Positions 21,780 to 29,516 of a stretch of DNA of 33,487 nt are shown piece by piece. A program made the position numbers and the translations under genes. Origin of the DNA: Pseudonocardiaceae bacterium (lineage in GTDB: Bacteria > Actinomycetota > Actinomycetes > Mycobacteriales > Pseudonocardiaceae); contig WHSZ01000066.1 in assembly GCA_009379845.1 (NCBI GenBank), positions 1-33,487 on the forward strand, written 5' to 3'. The notes beneath the pieces are model-generated. The model did not search any database and had not been told where the DNA came from. It saw only the letters and a list, made by a program, of their open reading frames with translations. Within the stretch, counting starts at the first letter, position 1, and the number at the start of each line of letters is the position of its first letter.

Positions 21780-24056
21780 GTGGCGCTCGCCCTTTACCGC
21801 AAGTACCGCCCGGCGACCTTCGCCGAGGTCGTTGGCCAGGAACATGTCACCGAGCCGTTGCGCACCGCGCTCGCGGCTGGCCGCATCAACCACGCGTACC
21901 TGTTCTCCGGCCCGCGCGGCTGCGGGAAGACGTCCTGCGCGCGGATCCTCGCCCGCTCGCTGAACTGCACGCAGGGACCGACCGACGAACCGTGCGGCGA
22001 ATGCGATTCGTGCATCGCGCTCGCCCCGGAGGGCCCCGGCAGCGTCGACGTCGTTGAGCTGGACGCGGCCAGCCACGGAGGTGTGGACGACGCCCGCGAG
22101 CTGCGCGACCGCGCGTTCTTCACGCCGGCCGAAGCGCCGTACCGGGTGTTCATCATCGACGAGGCGCACATGGTCACCACGCAGGGCTTCAACGCCCTGC
22201 TGAAGATCGTCGAGGAACCGCCGGAACACCTGATCTTCATCTTCGCGACCACCGAGCCGGACAAGGTGCTCAACACCATCCGCTCGCGCACCCATCACTA
22301 CCCGTTCCGCCTGATCCCTCCCGGCGCGATGCGGGAACTGCTGGAACGCAACTGTGCCGCGGAAGGCATACCGGTCGAACCGGCGGTGTACCCGCTGGTG
22401 GTTCGCGCCGGCGGCGGGTCCGCGCGGGACACCCAGTCCGTGCTCGACCAGCTGCTCGCCGGCGCGGGGCCGGATGGCATCAGTTACGAGCGGGCGGTGG
22501 CGCTGCTCGGCGTCACCGACGTCGCGCTGATCGACGACATGGTTGACGGGCTCGCCGCGGAGGACGGCGCGGCGGTGTTTGGCACTGTCGAGAAGCTCGT
22601 TGAAGCCGGGCACGACCCGCGACGGTTCGCCTCCGACTTGCTGGATCGGTTGCGGGATCTGGTGTTGCTGCGCTCCGTACCGGACGCCGCCGGTCGCGGG
22701 CTTGTCGCCGCGCCGGATGATGAGTTGACCCGGATGCAGGCGCAGACCGAGCGGCTCGGCCTCGCGACGCTGGCCCGGTACGCGGAGATCGTGCACACCG
22801 GGCTTACCGACATGCGCGGTGCCACGTCACCCCGGCTGCTGCTCGAGCTGCTGTGCGCGCGGATGCTGCTGCCGGCCGCCGATGAATCGGAAGCCGCCGT
22901 GCTGCACCGGCTGGAGCGGTTGGAGCGCAGGATGACCGTGGCGCCCACGCATACCGAGGAACCGGCCCCTCCGCAACGGGAACAGCGACAACAGGGACGG
23001 CCGCAGCAGGAACGGCCGCGACGAGAGCAGCGGCAACCAGAGCAGCCGCAACCAGAGCAGCGGCAACAGGCGGAGGCGGCGGAATCGGCCACCCCGGCCG
23101 AACCAGCCCAGCCGACGGGGTCGGGAGCCGCGCAACCGGCGGCCGAGCCGGAGCCCGCGGCGGAGAGCGCCGCGACCGAACCGGAACCCCAGCCCGAACC
23201 TGAGCGGGCGCAGCCGTCCCCGGCGCCCGCAGCCCTGGACGCGACCGCCGTCCGCCGGGTGTGGTCCGATCTGCTCGCGGTGATCCGCAAGACCAGCCGC
23301 AGCACCGAAGCGATGCTGACCAACGCCACCGTGCACAGCGTCGAGGACAGCACCGTGGTGCTCTCGCACACCGCGGCGCCGCTCGCCCGCCGGCTGTCCG
23401 AACAGCGCAACGTCGACGTGATCGCGAACGCGCTGCACGAGGTGCTCGGTGGCCAGTGGCAGGTGCGCTGCATCCCCGCCGACCAGGCGGGCTCGGCCAC
23501 ACCGCAACCCTCTTCGCAGGGCCAGTCCGGTGGTCAGGCCCGGGCGCAGAGCCGTGCACCGCAAGCCGCTGGGCGGGAAACGGATGGCCCGCCATCCAGC
23601 GGATCGCACGCCGGCGCGCCCAGCGGACCGCAGGCCAGCGCACCCGCCGGCCCGCAGGCCGGTGCGCCCAGCCCGCCGCAGGCATCGAGCACACCGGCCG
23701 GCCCGTCCAGCCCGCCATCGGACGACATCCCGCTGCCGCCCGAACCGGAGCCGGACGAGTACGACCAGGGCCCCGCGGCCACCGGGCCCCGAACCGAAGT
23801 GCCCCGAACCGAAGCGCCCGGGGCACCCGAAACCGGAGCGCCTCAAACCGGAGTAGCCCCAGCCAGGTCCTCCAGGGCCGGAACGGCGCCGGCCCCGTCC
23901 GCCGGCACGCCTTCGACCGGTGCCACCCCGACGGGAGCGGCATCGAGCCCGACCCTCGGCGGCAGGGCAACGAGTGATATCGGTGACGGGCCGGAGCACG
24001 CCGTGCACCAGCTGCTGTCCGACCAACTCGGCGCCCGCCCCCTCGACGACCCGTGA
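21780..24056 (+). CDS. dnaX: DNA polymerase III subunit gamma/tau
   Basis: The 758-residue clamp-loader ATPase starts VALALYRKYRPATFAEVVGQEHV, the universal DnaX N-terminus, which fixes GTG 21780. Motifs: Walker A GPRGCGKTS, zinc module CTQGPTDEPCGECDSC, Walker B VFIIDEAHM, sensor 1 FATTEPDK and the SRC motif TIRSRTHHYPF. After the lid and collar domains (to about residue 390) comes a long Gln/Arg/Pro-rich linker (about 405-490). A conserved tau-like domain follows (AVRRVWSDLLAVIRKTSRSTEAML to VLGGQWQVRCI, about 495-575), then a Pro/Ala/Gly-rich low-complexity tail. DnaX couples the polymerase and clamp loader at the fork. I saw no slippery heptamer for programmed frameshifting. Confidence 0.97.
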   Translation: MALALYRKYRPATFAEVVGQEHVTEPLRTALAAGRINHAYLFSGPRGCGKTSCARILARSLNCTQGPTDEPCGECDSCIALAPEGPGSVDVVELDAASHGGVDDARELRDRAFFTPAEAPYRVFIIDEAHMVTTQGFNALLKIVEEPPEHLIFIFATTEPDKVLNTIRSRTHHYPFRLIPPGAMRELLERNCAAEGIPVEPAVYPLVVRAGGGSARDTQSVLDQLLAGAGPDGISYERAVALLGVTDVALIDDMVDGLAAEDGAAVFGTVEKLVEAGHDPRRFASDLLDRLRDLVLLRSVPDAAGRGLVAAPDDELTRMQAQTERLGLATLARYAEIVHTGLTDMRGATSPRLLLELLCARMLLPAADESEAAVLHRLERLERRMTVAPTHTEEPAPPQREQRQQGRPQQERPRREQRQPEQPQPEQRQQAEAAESATPAEPAQPTGSGAAQPAAEPEPAAESAATEPEPQPEPERAQPSPAPAALDATAVRRVWSDLLAVIRKTSRSTEAMLTNATVHSVEDSTVVLSHTAAPLARRLSEQRNVDVIANALHEVLGGQWQVRCIPADQAGSATPQPSSQGQSGGQARAQSRAPQAAGRETDGPPSSGSHAGAPSGPQASAPAGPQAGAPSPPQASSTPAGPSSPPSDDIPLPPEPEPDEYDQGPAATGPRTEVPRTEAPGAPETGAPQTGVAPARSSRAGTAPAPSAGTPSTGATPTGAASSPTLGGRATSDIGDGPEHAVHQLLSDQLGARPLDDP

Positions 24057-24070
24057 GAGCCCGGGGCAGG

Positions 24071-24928
24071 TCAGCGTAGGTACGCCGTGATACTGGACGC
24101 GATCGCCTCGGCGTAGCGTTGCCGGCCCTGTGGGCTGGTGAAGGCCGCCGCCTCGTCGGGGTTGCGCATGTTGCCGCATTCCACCAGGGCGGCAGGCCGT
24201 GCCGACAGGTTCAGCCCTGCCAGGTCGTCACGTGGCGACAACCCGTCCGAACCGATGTAGTCGGACGGCGGGAATCCGGCCGAGCGCATGCCGTCCCGCA
24301 ACGCGCCGGCCAACCGCCTCGCCGGCTCGCCCTGCGCGGTGTTCAGCGGCGGCGCGGAGTACGCCATGTGGAAGCCGCGGGCATCCGGAGAGCTGGCGCC
24401 GTCCGCGTGGATGGACACCACGGCCGCGGCGTCCAACCGGTTGCCGATCCCCGCGCGCTCGTCCACGCACGGCCCGACACCGGTATCGCTTTGCCTGGTC
24501 AGCACCACTCTGACACCGCGCGCGGTGAGCCACTCTCGCACCCTGCGTGCCACGTCCCAGGTGAACGCGTGCTCAGGGTAACCGCCGTCGGTGGACGTTC
24601 CGGTGGTGTTGCACGCCTTCATGCGCCCGCGCCCGGCCGGCACCTGTGCGTTGATCTGGTCCGGGTTCGAGGCGTTCCCGCCGTTGTGCCCGGGATCAAG
24701 CACCACCACGGGGGCGGGGTGCGGCGCCGTCCGGGGCGAGGCCGTCGTCGGCGGGGACGCCGGGGACGCCGTTGCCGACGGCGGCGTGGTCGAAGCTGGG
24801 CTCGATGCCGACGTCCCGGGCGCGCTGCCCTGCGACGCGCTACCGGTGGGGGCGGCTTCCGTTCCGCATGCGGCCAGCGCGAGCAGGCACGCCAGACCGC
24901 CGAGCAACCGTGTACGCACGCAGAGCAC
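24071..24928 (-). CDS. Lipoprotein N-acetylmuramoyl-L-alanine amidase (Amidase_3)
   Basis: A 285-residue protein with a lipoprotein signal (VRTRLLGGLACLLALAAC, lipobox LAAC) and a Ser/Thr/Pro/Ala-rich linker, then an Amidase_3 domain. The four zinc-site residues are visible: His in VLDPGHNGG, Glu in GGYPEHAF, His in VSIHADGA and Glu in LVECGNMRN. It should cleave the amide between MurNAc and L-Ala of peptidoglycan, anchored outside the membrane. GTG 24928 gives a proper n-region; GTG 24919 is an alternative. The frame runs on upstream to 25267 but only through the opposite strand of ybaB. It is convergent with dnaX (14 bp between stops) and divergent from ybaB. Confidence 0.9.
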   Translation of the reverse strand: MLCVRTRLLGGLACLLALAACGTEAAPTGSASQGSAPGTSASSPASTTPPSATASPASPPTTASPRTAPHPAPVVVLDPGHNGGNASNPDQINAQVPAGRGRMKACNTTGTSTDGGYPEHAFTWDVARRVREWLTARGVRVVLTRQSDTGVGPCVDERAGIGNRLDAAAVVSIHADGASSPDARGFHMAYSAPPLNTAQGEPARRLAGALRDGMRSAGFPPSDYIGSDGLSPRDDLAGLNLSARPAALVECGNMRNPDEAAAFTSPQGRQRYAEAIASSITAYLR

Positions 24929-25007
24929 GGTGCCAGACAAAGCACGGTTAGTCTGGATGCCACGCACTGGTAGCGGTGTGCCAGCGAAGACCGAGAGAGG
25001 AGCCCCG

Positions 25008-25358
25008 GTGCAGCCTGGCGGTGGTATGCCCGATATGCAGCAGATGTTGCAACAGGCGCAGAAGATGCAAGAGCAGCTGGTCTCCGCGCAGCAGGAGCTG
25101 GCCGACGCGGAGGTGGACGGCAGCTCCGGTGGCGGCATGGTGACCGCGACCGTGTCCGGAGGCGGGGAGCTGAAGAACCTCACGATCGACCCCAAAGTGG
25201 TGGACCCGCAGGACACCGAAACGCTGGCGGATCTGATCGTCGCGGCCGTTCGGGATGCGAGTGGCAACGCGCAGAAGCTCGCGGAGGAGAAGATGGGCCC
25301 GCTCGCGGAGGGGCTCGGTGGCGGCCAAGGTGGCCTGCCCGGGTTGCCAGGTATGTAA
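25008..25358 (+). CDS. ybaB: YbaB/EbfC family nucleoid-associated protein
   Basis: A 116-residue protein with MPDMQQMLQQAQKMQEQLVSAQQELADAEVDGSSGGGMVTATVSGGGELKNLTIDPKVV in segments typical of YbaB: an N-terminal amphipathic helix, then the GGG-MV beta strands and a Gly-rich tail. It binds DNA as a dimer and is almost always encoded between dnaX and recR, as here. GTG 25008 is chosen for the GAGAGGAG site at 24995-25002; ATG 25026 is a shorter option. The recR start follows the stop by three bases. Confidence 0.95.
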   Translation: MQPGGGMPDMQQMLQQAQKMQEQLVSAQQELADAEVDGSSGGGMVTATVSGGGELKNLTIDPKVVDPQDTETLADLIVAAVRDASGNAQKLAEEKMGPLAEGLGGGQGGLPGLPGM

Positions 25359-25361
25359 CCG

Positions 25362-25958
25362 GTGTACGAGGGAGTCGTCCAGGACCTGATCGACGAGCTC
25401 GGTCGGCTGCCCGGCGTCGGTCCGAAGAGCGCTCAGCGGATCGCGTTTCACCTGCTCGCTACCGATCCCGCGGACCTCACCCGGCTGCGGGACGTGCTCG
25501 GACGGGTTTCCGAGGGGGTGATCTTCTGCGACGTGTGCGGCACCGTCGCGGAGCAGGAACGCTGCCGGATCTGCCGTGATCCGCGCCGCGACGCCACTCT
25601 GGTGTGCGTCGTCGAGGAGCCGAAGGACGTGCTCGCCGTGGAACGCACCGGTGAGTTCAAGGGGCGCTACCACGTGCTCGGTGGCGCGTTAGACCCGCTG
25701 TCCGGGGTCGGGCCGGATCAGCTGCGCATCCGTGAGCTGCTGACCAGGATCGGTACGGATGAGGTGACCGAGGTGATCTTGGCTACCGATCCGAACACCG
25801 AGGGCGAGGCCACCGCGACATACCTGGTGCGCATGCTGCGCGATTTCCCTGGCCTTTCGGTGACCCGGCTGGCCTCTGGCCTCCCGATGGGCGGTGACCT
25901 CGAGTTCGCCGACGAGCTCACCCTCGGCCGCGCCCTCTCCGGCCGCCGCGCCCTCTAG
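25362..25958 (+). CDS. recR: Recombination mediator protein RecR
   Basis: A 198-residue protein with the full RecR layout: helix-hairpin-helix LIDELGRLPGVGPKSAQRIAFHLL (residues 9-32), a C4 zinc finger CDVCGTVAEQERCRIC (about 55-70), and a Toprim domain with VCVVEEPKDVLAVERTGEF and VILATDPNTEGEATATYL. It works with RecO (and RecF) to load RecA at gaps. GTG 25362 is used, with MYEGVVQDLIDELGRLPGVGPKSAQR being the standard N-terminal reading in pieces. It is the last gene of the ybaB-recR pair. Confidence 0.96.
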   Translation: MYEGVVQDLIDELGRLPGVGPKSAQRIAFHLLATDPADLTRLRDVLGRVSEGVIFCDVCGTVAEQERCRICRDPRRDATLVCVVEEPKDVLAVERTGEFKGRYHVLGGALDPLSGVGPDQLRIRELLTRIGTDEVTEVILATDPNTEGEATATYLVRMLRDFPGLSVTRLASGLPMGGDLEFADELTLGRALSGRRAL

Positions 25959-26002
25959 CCCCAGGTGTGTGCTGGAGGGCGCTTTCGGTCCACTGAACGG
26001 TG

Positions 26003-26056
26003 TCCTTGCGGGACACCCGCACCCGAGGTTCCTTGCGGGACACCCGCACCCGAGGT
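26003..26056 (+). repeat. Perfect 27-bp tandem direct repeat with internal hairpins
   Basis: Two identical 27-bp units (26003-26029 and 26030-26056) begin TCCTTGCGGGACACCCGCAC and abut without a spacer. Each contains GCGGG-ACA-CCCGC, a tight hairpin, and the first also forms TGTCC-ttgcg-GGACA. They lie in the gap after recR, preceded by AGGGCGCTTTCGGTCCACTG. The look is that of a dispersed intergenic repeat family; copies elsewhere in the genome cannot be tested here. Confidence 0.8.
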
Positions 26057-26078
26057 CCTTCAGCACATACTCCGGGCG

Positions 26079-26609
26079 GTGTGGGCTACGCCGCCGCGGT
26101 TGGGTGCCGTGCGGGTGCTCGCGGTGGACGGGCGCTCCGGCTCCGGGAAGTCCACCGCGGCCGGCGAGCTGGTGCGGATGCTGGCCGCCGGCGCCCGCGT
26201 GGCGCTCGTGAGCACCGACGACTTCGCCACCTGGGACGACCCGGTCGGGTGGTGGCCGCGGCTGGAGGCCGGCGTTCTCGGCCCGCTTACCCGCGGCGAG
26301 CCCGGCGGCTACCGGCGGACCGAATGGCCGAACGGCGTGCCGACCTTGGGCTCGCACATCGACGTTCCGGTGCCCGATGTGCTGGTGCTCGAGGGTGTGT
26401 CCGCGGGCCGGCGCGCGATGCACTCCCGGCTGTCCCACCTGCTCTGGGTGCAGCTCGCCGATCCGGACCTGCGGCTGGAGCGCGCGGTGGCGAGGGAGGG
26501 CGAGGCCAACCGGGAACCGCTGCGTGCCTGGCAGCGCTTCGAAAACGGCTGGTTCGCGGTTGATCGGACGGCGGAACGCGCCGACTCGACGATCACCGCG
26601 GCGCGCTGA
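26079..26609 (+). CDS. Small P-loop kinase, uridine/cytidylate-kinase-like ATPase
   Basis: A 176-residue protein with strand VRVLAVDG followed by Walker A GRSGSGKST, then VSTDDFATWDDP (the Asp-rich substrate segment of uridine kinase-like proteins), WWPRLEAGVLGPLTRGEPGGYRRTEW, the second acidic strand DVLVLEGVSAGRRAM, and a C-terminal LADPDLRLERAVAREGEANREPL resembling a lid. It probably phosphorylates a small molecule, but the substrate is unclear and no better name is justified. GTG 26079 lies seven bases after a CATACT -10-like box, suggesting a leaderless message. The frame extends to 25965, but through the tandem repeat, so I reject that start. Confidence 0.8.
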   Translation: MWATPPRLGAVRVLAVDGRSGSGKSTAAGELVRMLAAGARVALVSTDDFATWDDPVGWWPRLEAGVLGPLTRGEPGGYRRTEWPNGVPTLGSHIDVPVPDVLVLEGVSAGRRAMHSRLSHLLWVQLADPDLRLERAVAREGEANREPLRAWQRFENGWFAVDRTAERADSTITAAR

Positions 26610-26621
26610 GCCCATGGACTC

Positions 26622-26647
26622 TTTGGTCCAATCCGGTGTAGACCAAA
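26622..26647. promoter_or_regulatory. Putative GntR-type operator upstream of the ABC importer
   Basis: TTTGGTC (26622-26628) and GACCAAA (26641-26647) are inverted copies 12 bases apart. The right part, GGTGTAGACCA (26635-26645), differs at one base from the core GGTCTAGACCA of DasR (GntR/HutC) sites. The site lies about 35 bases upstream of the likely promoter. The regulator is not encoded in the window. Confidence 0.4.
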
Positions 26648-26680
26648 TAGTGCTAGTAGCAGGATCGTAACCTCTCGCAC

Positions 26681-26709
26681 TTAAGTGAACGGCCAATAAC
26701 GGCTAATGT
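26681..26709 (+). promoter_or_regulatory. Putative promoter of the ABC importer operon
   Basis: TTAAGT (26681-26686) and TAATGT (26704-26709) are separated by 17 bases in the A/T-richer gap before the binding-protein gene. This would give a leader of about 40 nt ending with an AAGGGG ribosome site. Confidence 0.4.
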
Positions 26710-26756
26710 CTGCGTCCACACCATGAGAAACCGAACTGTCGCAAGGGGTAGCACTG

Positions 26757-28442
26757 ATGCTCCACACCGGTAAGAAGCGGGTGCGCCGCGTGGCCCTGAT
26801 CGGGCTGGCCGGCGCTCTCGTGTTATCCATCTCCGCATGCGCGGAATCCGAACGCGAAGGCGACGGCGCTGGGGGCGGCCAGGCCGGCGGTACGCTGGTC
26901 TTCGGTGCGGCCGGCAAGCCGAAGAACTTCGATCCCATCTTCAACGACGACGGTGAGAGTTTCCGGATCCACCGGCAAATTTTCGACACGTTGATCACCT
27001 ACAAGCCGGGGACCGCCGAGCTCGCCCCCGGGCTCGCCACCGAGTGGACGCCGAGCAACGGCGGCAAAACCTGGACATTCAAACTGCGCGACGGTGTGAA
27101 GTTCCACGACGGCACCGACTTCAACGCTGAGGCGGTCTGCTTCAACTTCGATCGCTGGGTCAACATGAAGGGCGCCGCGGCACAGAGCCAGATGATCTAC
27201 TACGGCGACGTCTTCGAGGGTTTCAGGAAGAACGAGGGCGACGCCACCGGCGATCCGCTGTACAAGTCGTGTGAGGCCAAGGACAACACCACCGCGGTGG
27301 TCAACTTCAACAAGGTGAAGGGCGCGTTCCCGGATGCCTTCGGCCTGACATCGCTTTCCATCTCCAGCCCCACCGCGCTGAAGAAGCACAACGCCGACGA
27401 GGTCAAGCAGACCGGCGGGGCGTTCGCCTACTCGGACTACGCGAACAAGTTCCCTACCGGAACGGGACCGTTCAAGTTCGAGAGCTACAAGCCGGCGAAC
27501 AACACCGTCACGCTGGTGCGTAACGACGACTACTGGGGCGACAAGGCCAAACTGGACAAGCTCGTCTTCAAGATCGTCGAGGATGAGAATGCCCGCAAGC
27601 AGGAGTTGCAGTCCGGTCAGATCCACGCCTACGACTTCCCCAACGCCGCGGACTACGACAGCCTCGAGGAAAACGGCAACAAGATCATGCCGCGCTCCGT
27701 CTTCAACATCCTGTATCTGGGCATCAACCAGAAGAACAACCCGAAACTGCGGGATATCCGCGTTCGGCAGGCGATCCAGCACGCGATCAACAAAGATCAG
27801 CTGGCAAAGAACAAGCTGCCGCGTGGTGCATCCGGCCGCGACCAGTTCCTGCCGGAGGACGTGGACGGTTACACCAAGGACGTCAAGAAGTTCCCGTACA
27901 ACCCGCAAAAGGCCAGGCAGCTGCTGCAGGCTGCCGGTGCGACCAACCTGACGCTGAAGTTCTACGTGCCGAGCGAGGTCACCCGCCCGTACATGCCTAA
28001 TCCGCAGGAGATCGGCGGCGCGATCGCGGATGACCTGAAGAAGGTCGGGATCAAGGTGCAGACCGTGCCCCGGTCGTGGAACGGCGGCTTCAAGGACGAC
28101 GTGCAGAAGCTCGGCAAGCAGGACATCCACCTGCTCGGCTGGACCGGTGACTACGGCGATGCCGGCAACTTCATCGGTACGTTCTTCGGCCGGCAGAAAG
28201 CAGAGTTCGGTTTCAACGAGCCGGAGATCTTCAGCGCGTTGAGCAAGGCGGACGCGACCGTGGACGACGCGCAGCAGAAGGCGGCCTACGAAGATGCGTC
28301 CAAGAAGATCGCGGAATACATTCCGGCTGTCCCGTTGACGTCCTCGCCACCGGCCATCGCGGCCAGCTCGAAGGTCAAGGGGCTGGTACCGAGTCCGCTT
28401 ACCGACGAACGATTCGTCACGGTAAGCCTGGACGAATCCTAA
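26757..28442 (+). CDS. ABC transporter substrate-binding lipoprotein, family 5 (DppA/OppA-like)
   Basis: A 561-residue protein with a lipoprotein signal (KKRVRRVALIGLAGALVLSISAC, split here as a basic n-region, hydrophobic core and lipobox ISAC with Cys about 29). The family 5 signature segment is RDGVKFHDGTDFNAEAVCFNFDRW (about residues 110-133); further along are FPTGTGPFKFESY and DIRVRQAIQHAINKDQL. Such proteins capture peptides, nickel or sugar derivatives outside the membrane and hand them to the permeases. The ligand cannot be read from sequence. It heads an operon with two permeases and two ATPases; a strong hairpin follows the stop, which often protects abundant binding-protein mRNA. 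Confidence 0.95.
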   Translation: MLHTGKKRVRRVALIGLAGALVLSISACAESEREGDGAGGGQAGGTLVFGAAGKPKNFDPIFNDDGESFRIHRQIFDTLITYKPGTAELAPGLATEWTPSNGGKTWTFKLRDGVKFHDGTDFNAEAVCFNFDRWVNMKGAAAQSQMIYYGDVFEGFRKNEGDATGDPLYKSCEAKDNTTAVVNFNKVKGAFPDAFGLTSLSISSPTALKKHNADEVKQTGGAFAYSDYANKFPTGTGPFKFESYKPANNTVTLVRNDDYWGDKAKLDKLVFKIVEDENARKQELQSGQIHAYDFPNAADYDSLEENGNKIMPRSVFNILYLGINQKNNPKLRDIRVRQAIQHAINKDQLAKNKLPRGASGRDQFLPEDVDGYTKDVKKFPYNPQKARQLLQAAGATNLTLKFYVPSEVTRPYMPNPQEIGGAIADDLKKVGIKVQTVPRSWNGGFKDDVQKLGKQDIHLLGWTGDYGDAGNFIGTFFGRQKAEFGFNEPEIFSALSKADATVDDAQQKAAYEDASKKIAEYIPAVPLTSSPPAIAASSKVKGLVPSPLTDERFVTVSLDES

Positions 28443-28456
28443 GAGAACAAGTTCCG

Positions 28457-28487
28457 CGGGTGGCAACGTGTTCGGCGTTGCCACCCG
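28457..28487 (+). terminator. Strong intercistronic hairpin (12-bp stem)
   Basis: CGGGTGGCAACG (28457-28468) pairs perfectly with CGTTGCCACCCG (28476-28487) around the seven-base loop TGTTCGG. No U-tract follows. It sits between the binding protein and first permease genes, a usual place for a partial terminator or mRNA-stabilising structure that raises the binding protein above the membrane subunits. Confidence 0.75.
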
Positions 28488-28511
28488 TGGCTTGGTAAAG
28501 GGTCTCGACGT

Positions 28512-29516
28512 ATGCTGCGATTCGTTGCGCGCCGGCTGCTGCAAGCAATTCCTACGCTCATCATTCTCTCGATTCTGATATTCGCATGGCTGCGCTCCTT
28601 GCCCGGTGGCCCGGCGCAGGCATTGCTCGGTGACAAGTGGACTCCCGAGAAAGAAGCCCAACTGAACGCGACACTCGGTTTCGATCAGCCGATCTGGCTG
28701 CAGTATCTGAAGTTTCTCGGCAGGGCGATAACCGGCGATTTCGGTAATTCGTCGGTTTCCGGACTGCCGGTGCTCCAGGAAATCGGGCAAGGCTTCGCGG
28801 CCACCATCGAGCTGTCCTTCTTCGCGATCGTCATCGCGATCGTGCTCGGCATCCCGCTCGGCTACCTGGCCGCTCGGTTCCACGGCCGGCTGCTCGACAA
28901 CCTCACCGTGATCGGCACGTTGGTCGGCGTCGCGGTGCCGGTGTTCTTCCTCGGCGCCCTGCTGAAGTTCGTGTTCGCGGATGAGCTGGGCATCCTTCCG
29001 CCTTCCGGCAGGCAGGACGTCACGATCAACGCGACCACGGTCACCGGGTTCGCCACCGTGGACGGTTTGCTCACCCGCGAGTTCGACGCGACGTGGGATG
29101 CGCTGCTGCACTTGATACTGCCGTCGATCGCGCTGGCCAGCATCCCGATGGCGGTGATCGTGCGGATCACCAGGGCGTCGGTGCTTGACGTGCTGGACGA
29201 GGACTTCGTGCGCACCGCGGAATCAAAGGGCCTCACTACGCAGGTGATCCGGCGCCGGCACGTGCTGCGCAACGCGCTGCTTCCGGTGTCAACCACGATC
29301 GGCCTGCAGACCGGGTTGCTGCTCGCCGGGGCGGTGCTCACCGAGAAGGTGTTCAACTGGGGCGGGCTGGGATCGCTGCTCGCGGAAGGCATCGAACGGA
29401 AGGACTACCCGCGGTTGCAGGCGCTCATCCTGCTCGCCGCGTCGGTGTATGTCCTGGTGAATCTGCTGGTTGACGTCTCGTACGCGATCATCGATCCGAG
29501 AGTGCGGGTGAGCTGA
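28512..29516 (+). CDS. ABC transporter permease, DppB/OppB type
   Basis: A 334-residue membrane protein. It starts MLRFVARRLLQAIPTLIILS, the standard DppB N-terminus, and has about six transmembrane segments. The EAA-type cytoplasmic loop that contacts the ATPase is VRTAESKGLTTQVIRRRHVLRNALLPV (about residues 235-261). A periplasmic domain lies between helices 1 and 2 (LGFDQPIWLQYLKFLGRAITGDFGNS). The stop overlaps the start of the next permease by one base, so the heterodimeric channel subunits are made together. It lacks a strong ribosome site, consistent with lower expression than the binding protein. Confidence 0.94.
   Translation: MLRFVARRLLQAIPTLIILSILIFAWLRSLPGGPAQALLGDKWTPEKEAQLNATLGFDQPIWLQYLKFLGRAITGDFGNSSVSGLPVLQEIGQGFAATIELSFFAIVIAIVLGIPLGYLAARFHGRLLDNLTVIGTLVGVAVPVFFLGALLKFVFADELGILPPSGRQDVTINATTVTGFATVDGLLTREFDATWDALLHLILPSIALASIPMAVIVRITRASVLDVLDEDFVRTAESKGLTTQVIRRRHVLRNALLPVSTTIGLQTGLLLAGAVLTEKVFNWGGLGSLLAEGIERKDYPRLQALILLAASVYVLVNLLVDVSYAIIDPRVRVS

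Noticed and set aside
21780..24056. Programmed frameshift in dnaX producing a gamma form
   Set aside because: No A-rich slippery heptamer or T-run was seen near the end of the ATPase/collar region.
24929..25267. Upstream extension of the amidase frame
   Set aside because: It is antisense to ybaB and would place the lipoprotein signal in mid-protein; the lipobox fixes the start near 24928.
25965..26078. N-terminal extension of the P-loop kinase from GTG 25965
   Set aside because: This stretch is the tandem repeat and its flank; the translated repeat (CGTPAPEV twice) is not kinase-like, and a better start with a -10 box exists at 26079.
26823..29111. A 762-codon open frame on the minus strand opposite the binding protein and first permease
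   Set aside because: It is antisense to two clearly recognised transporter genes and arises from high GC at third positions; the translation has no recognisable domain and is rich in Arg, Val and His without motifs.
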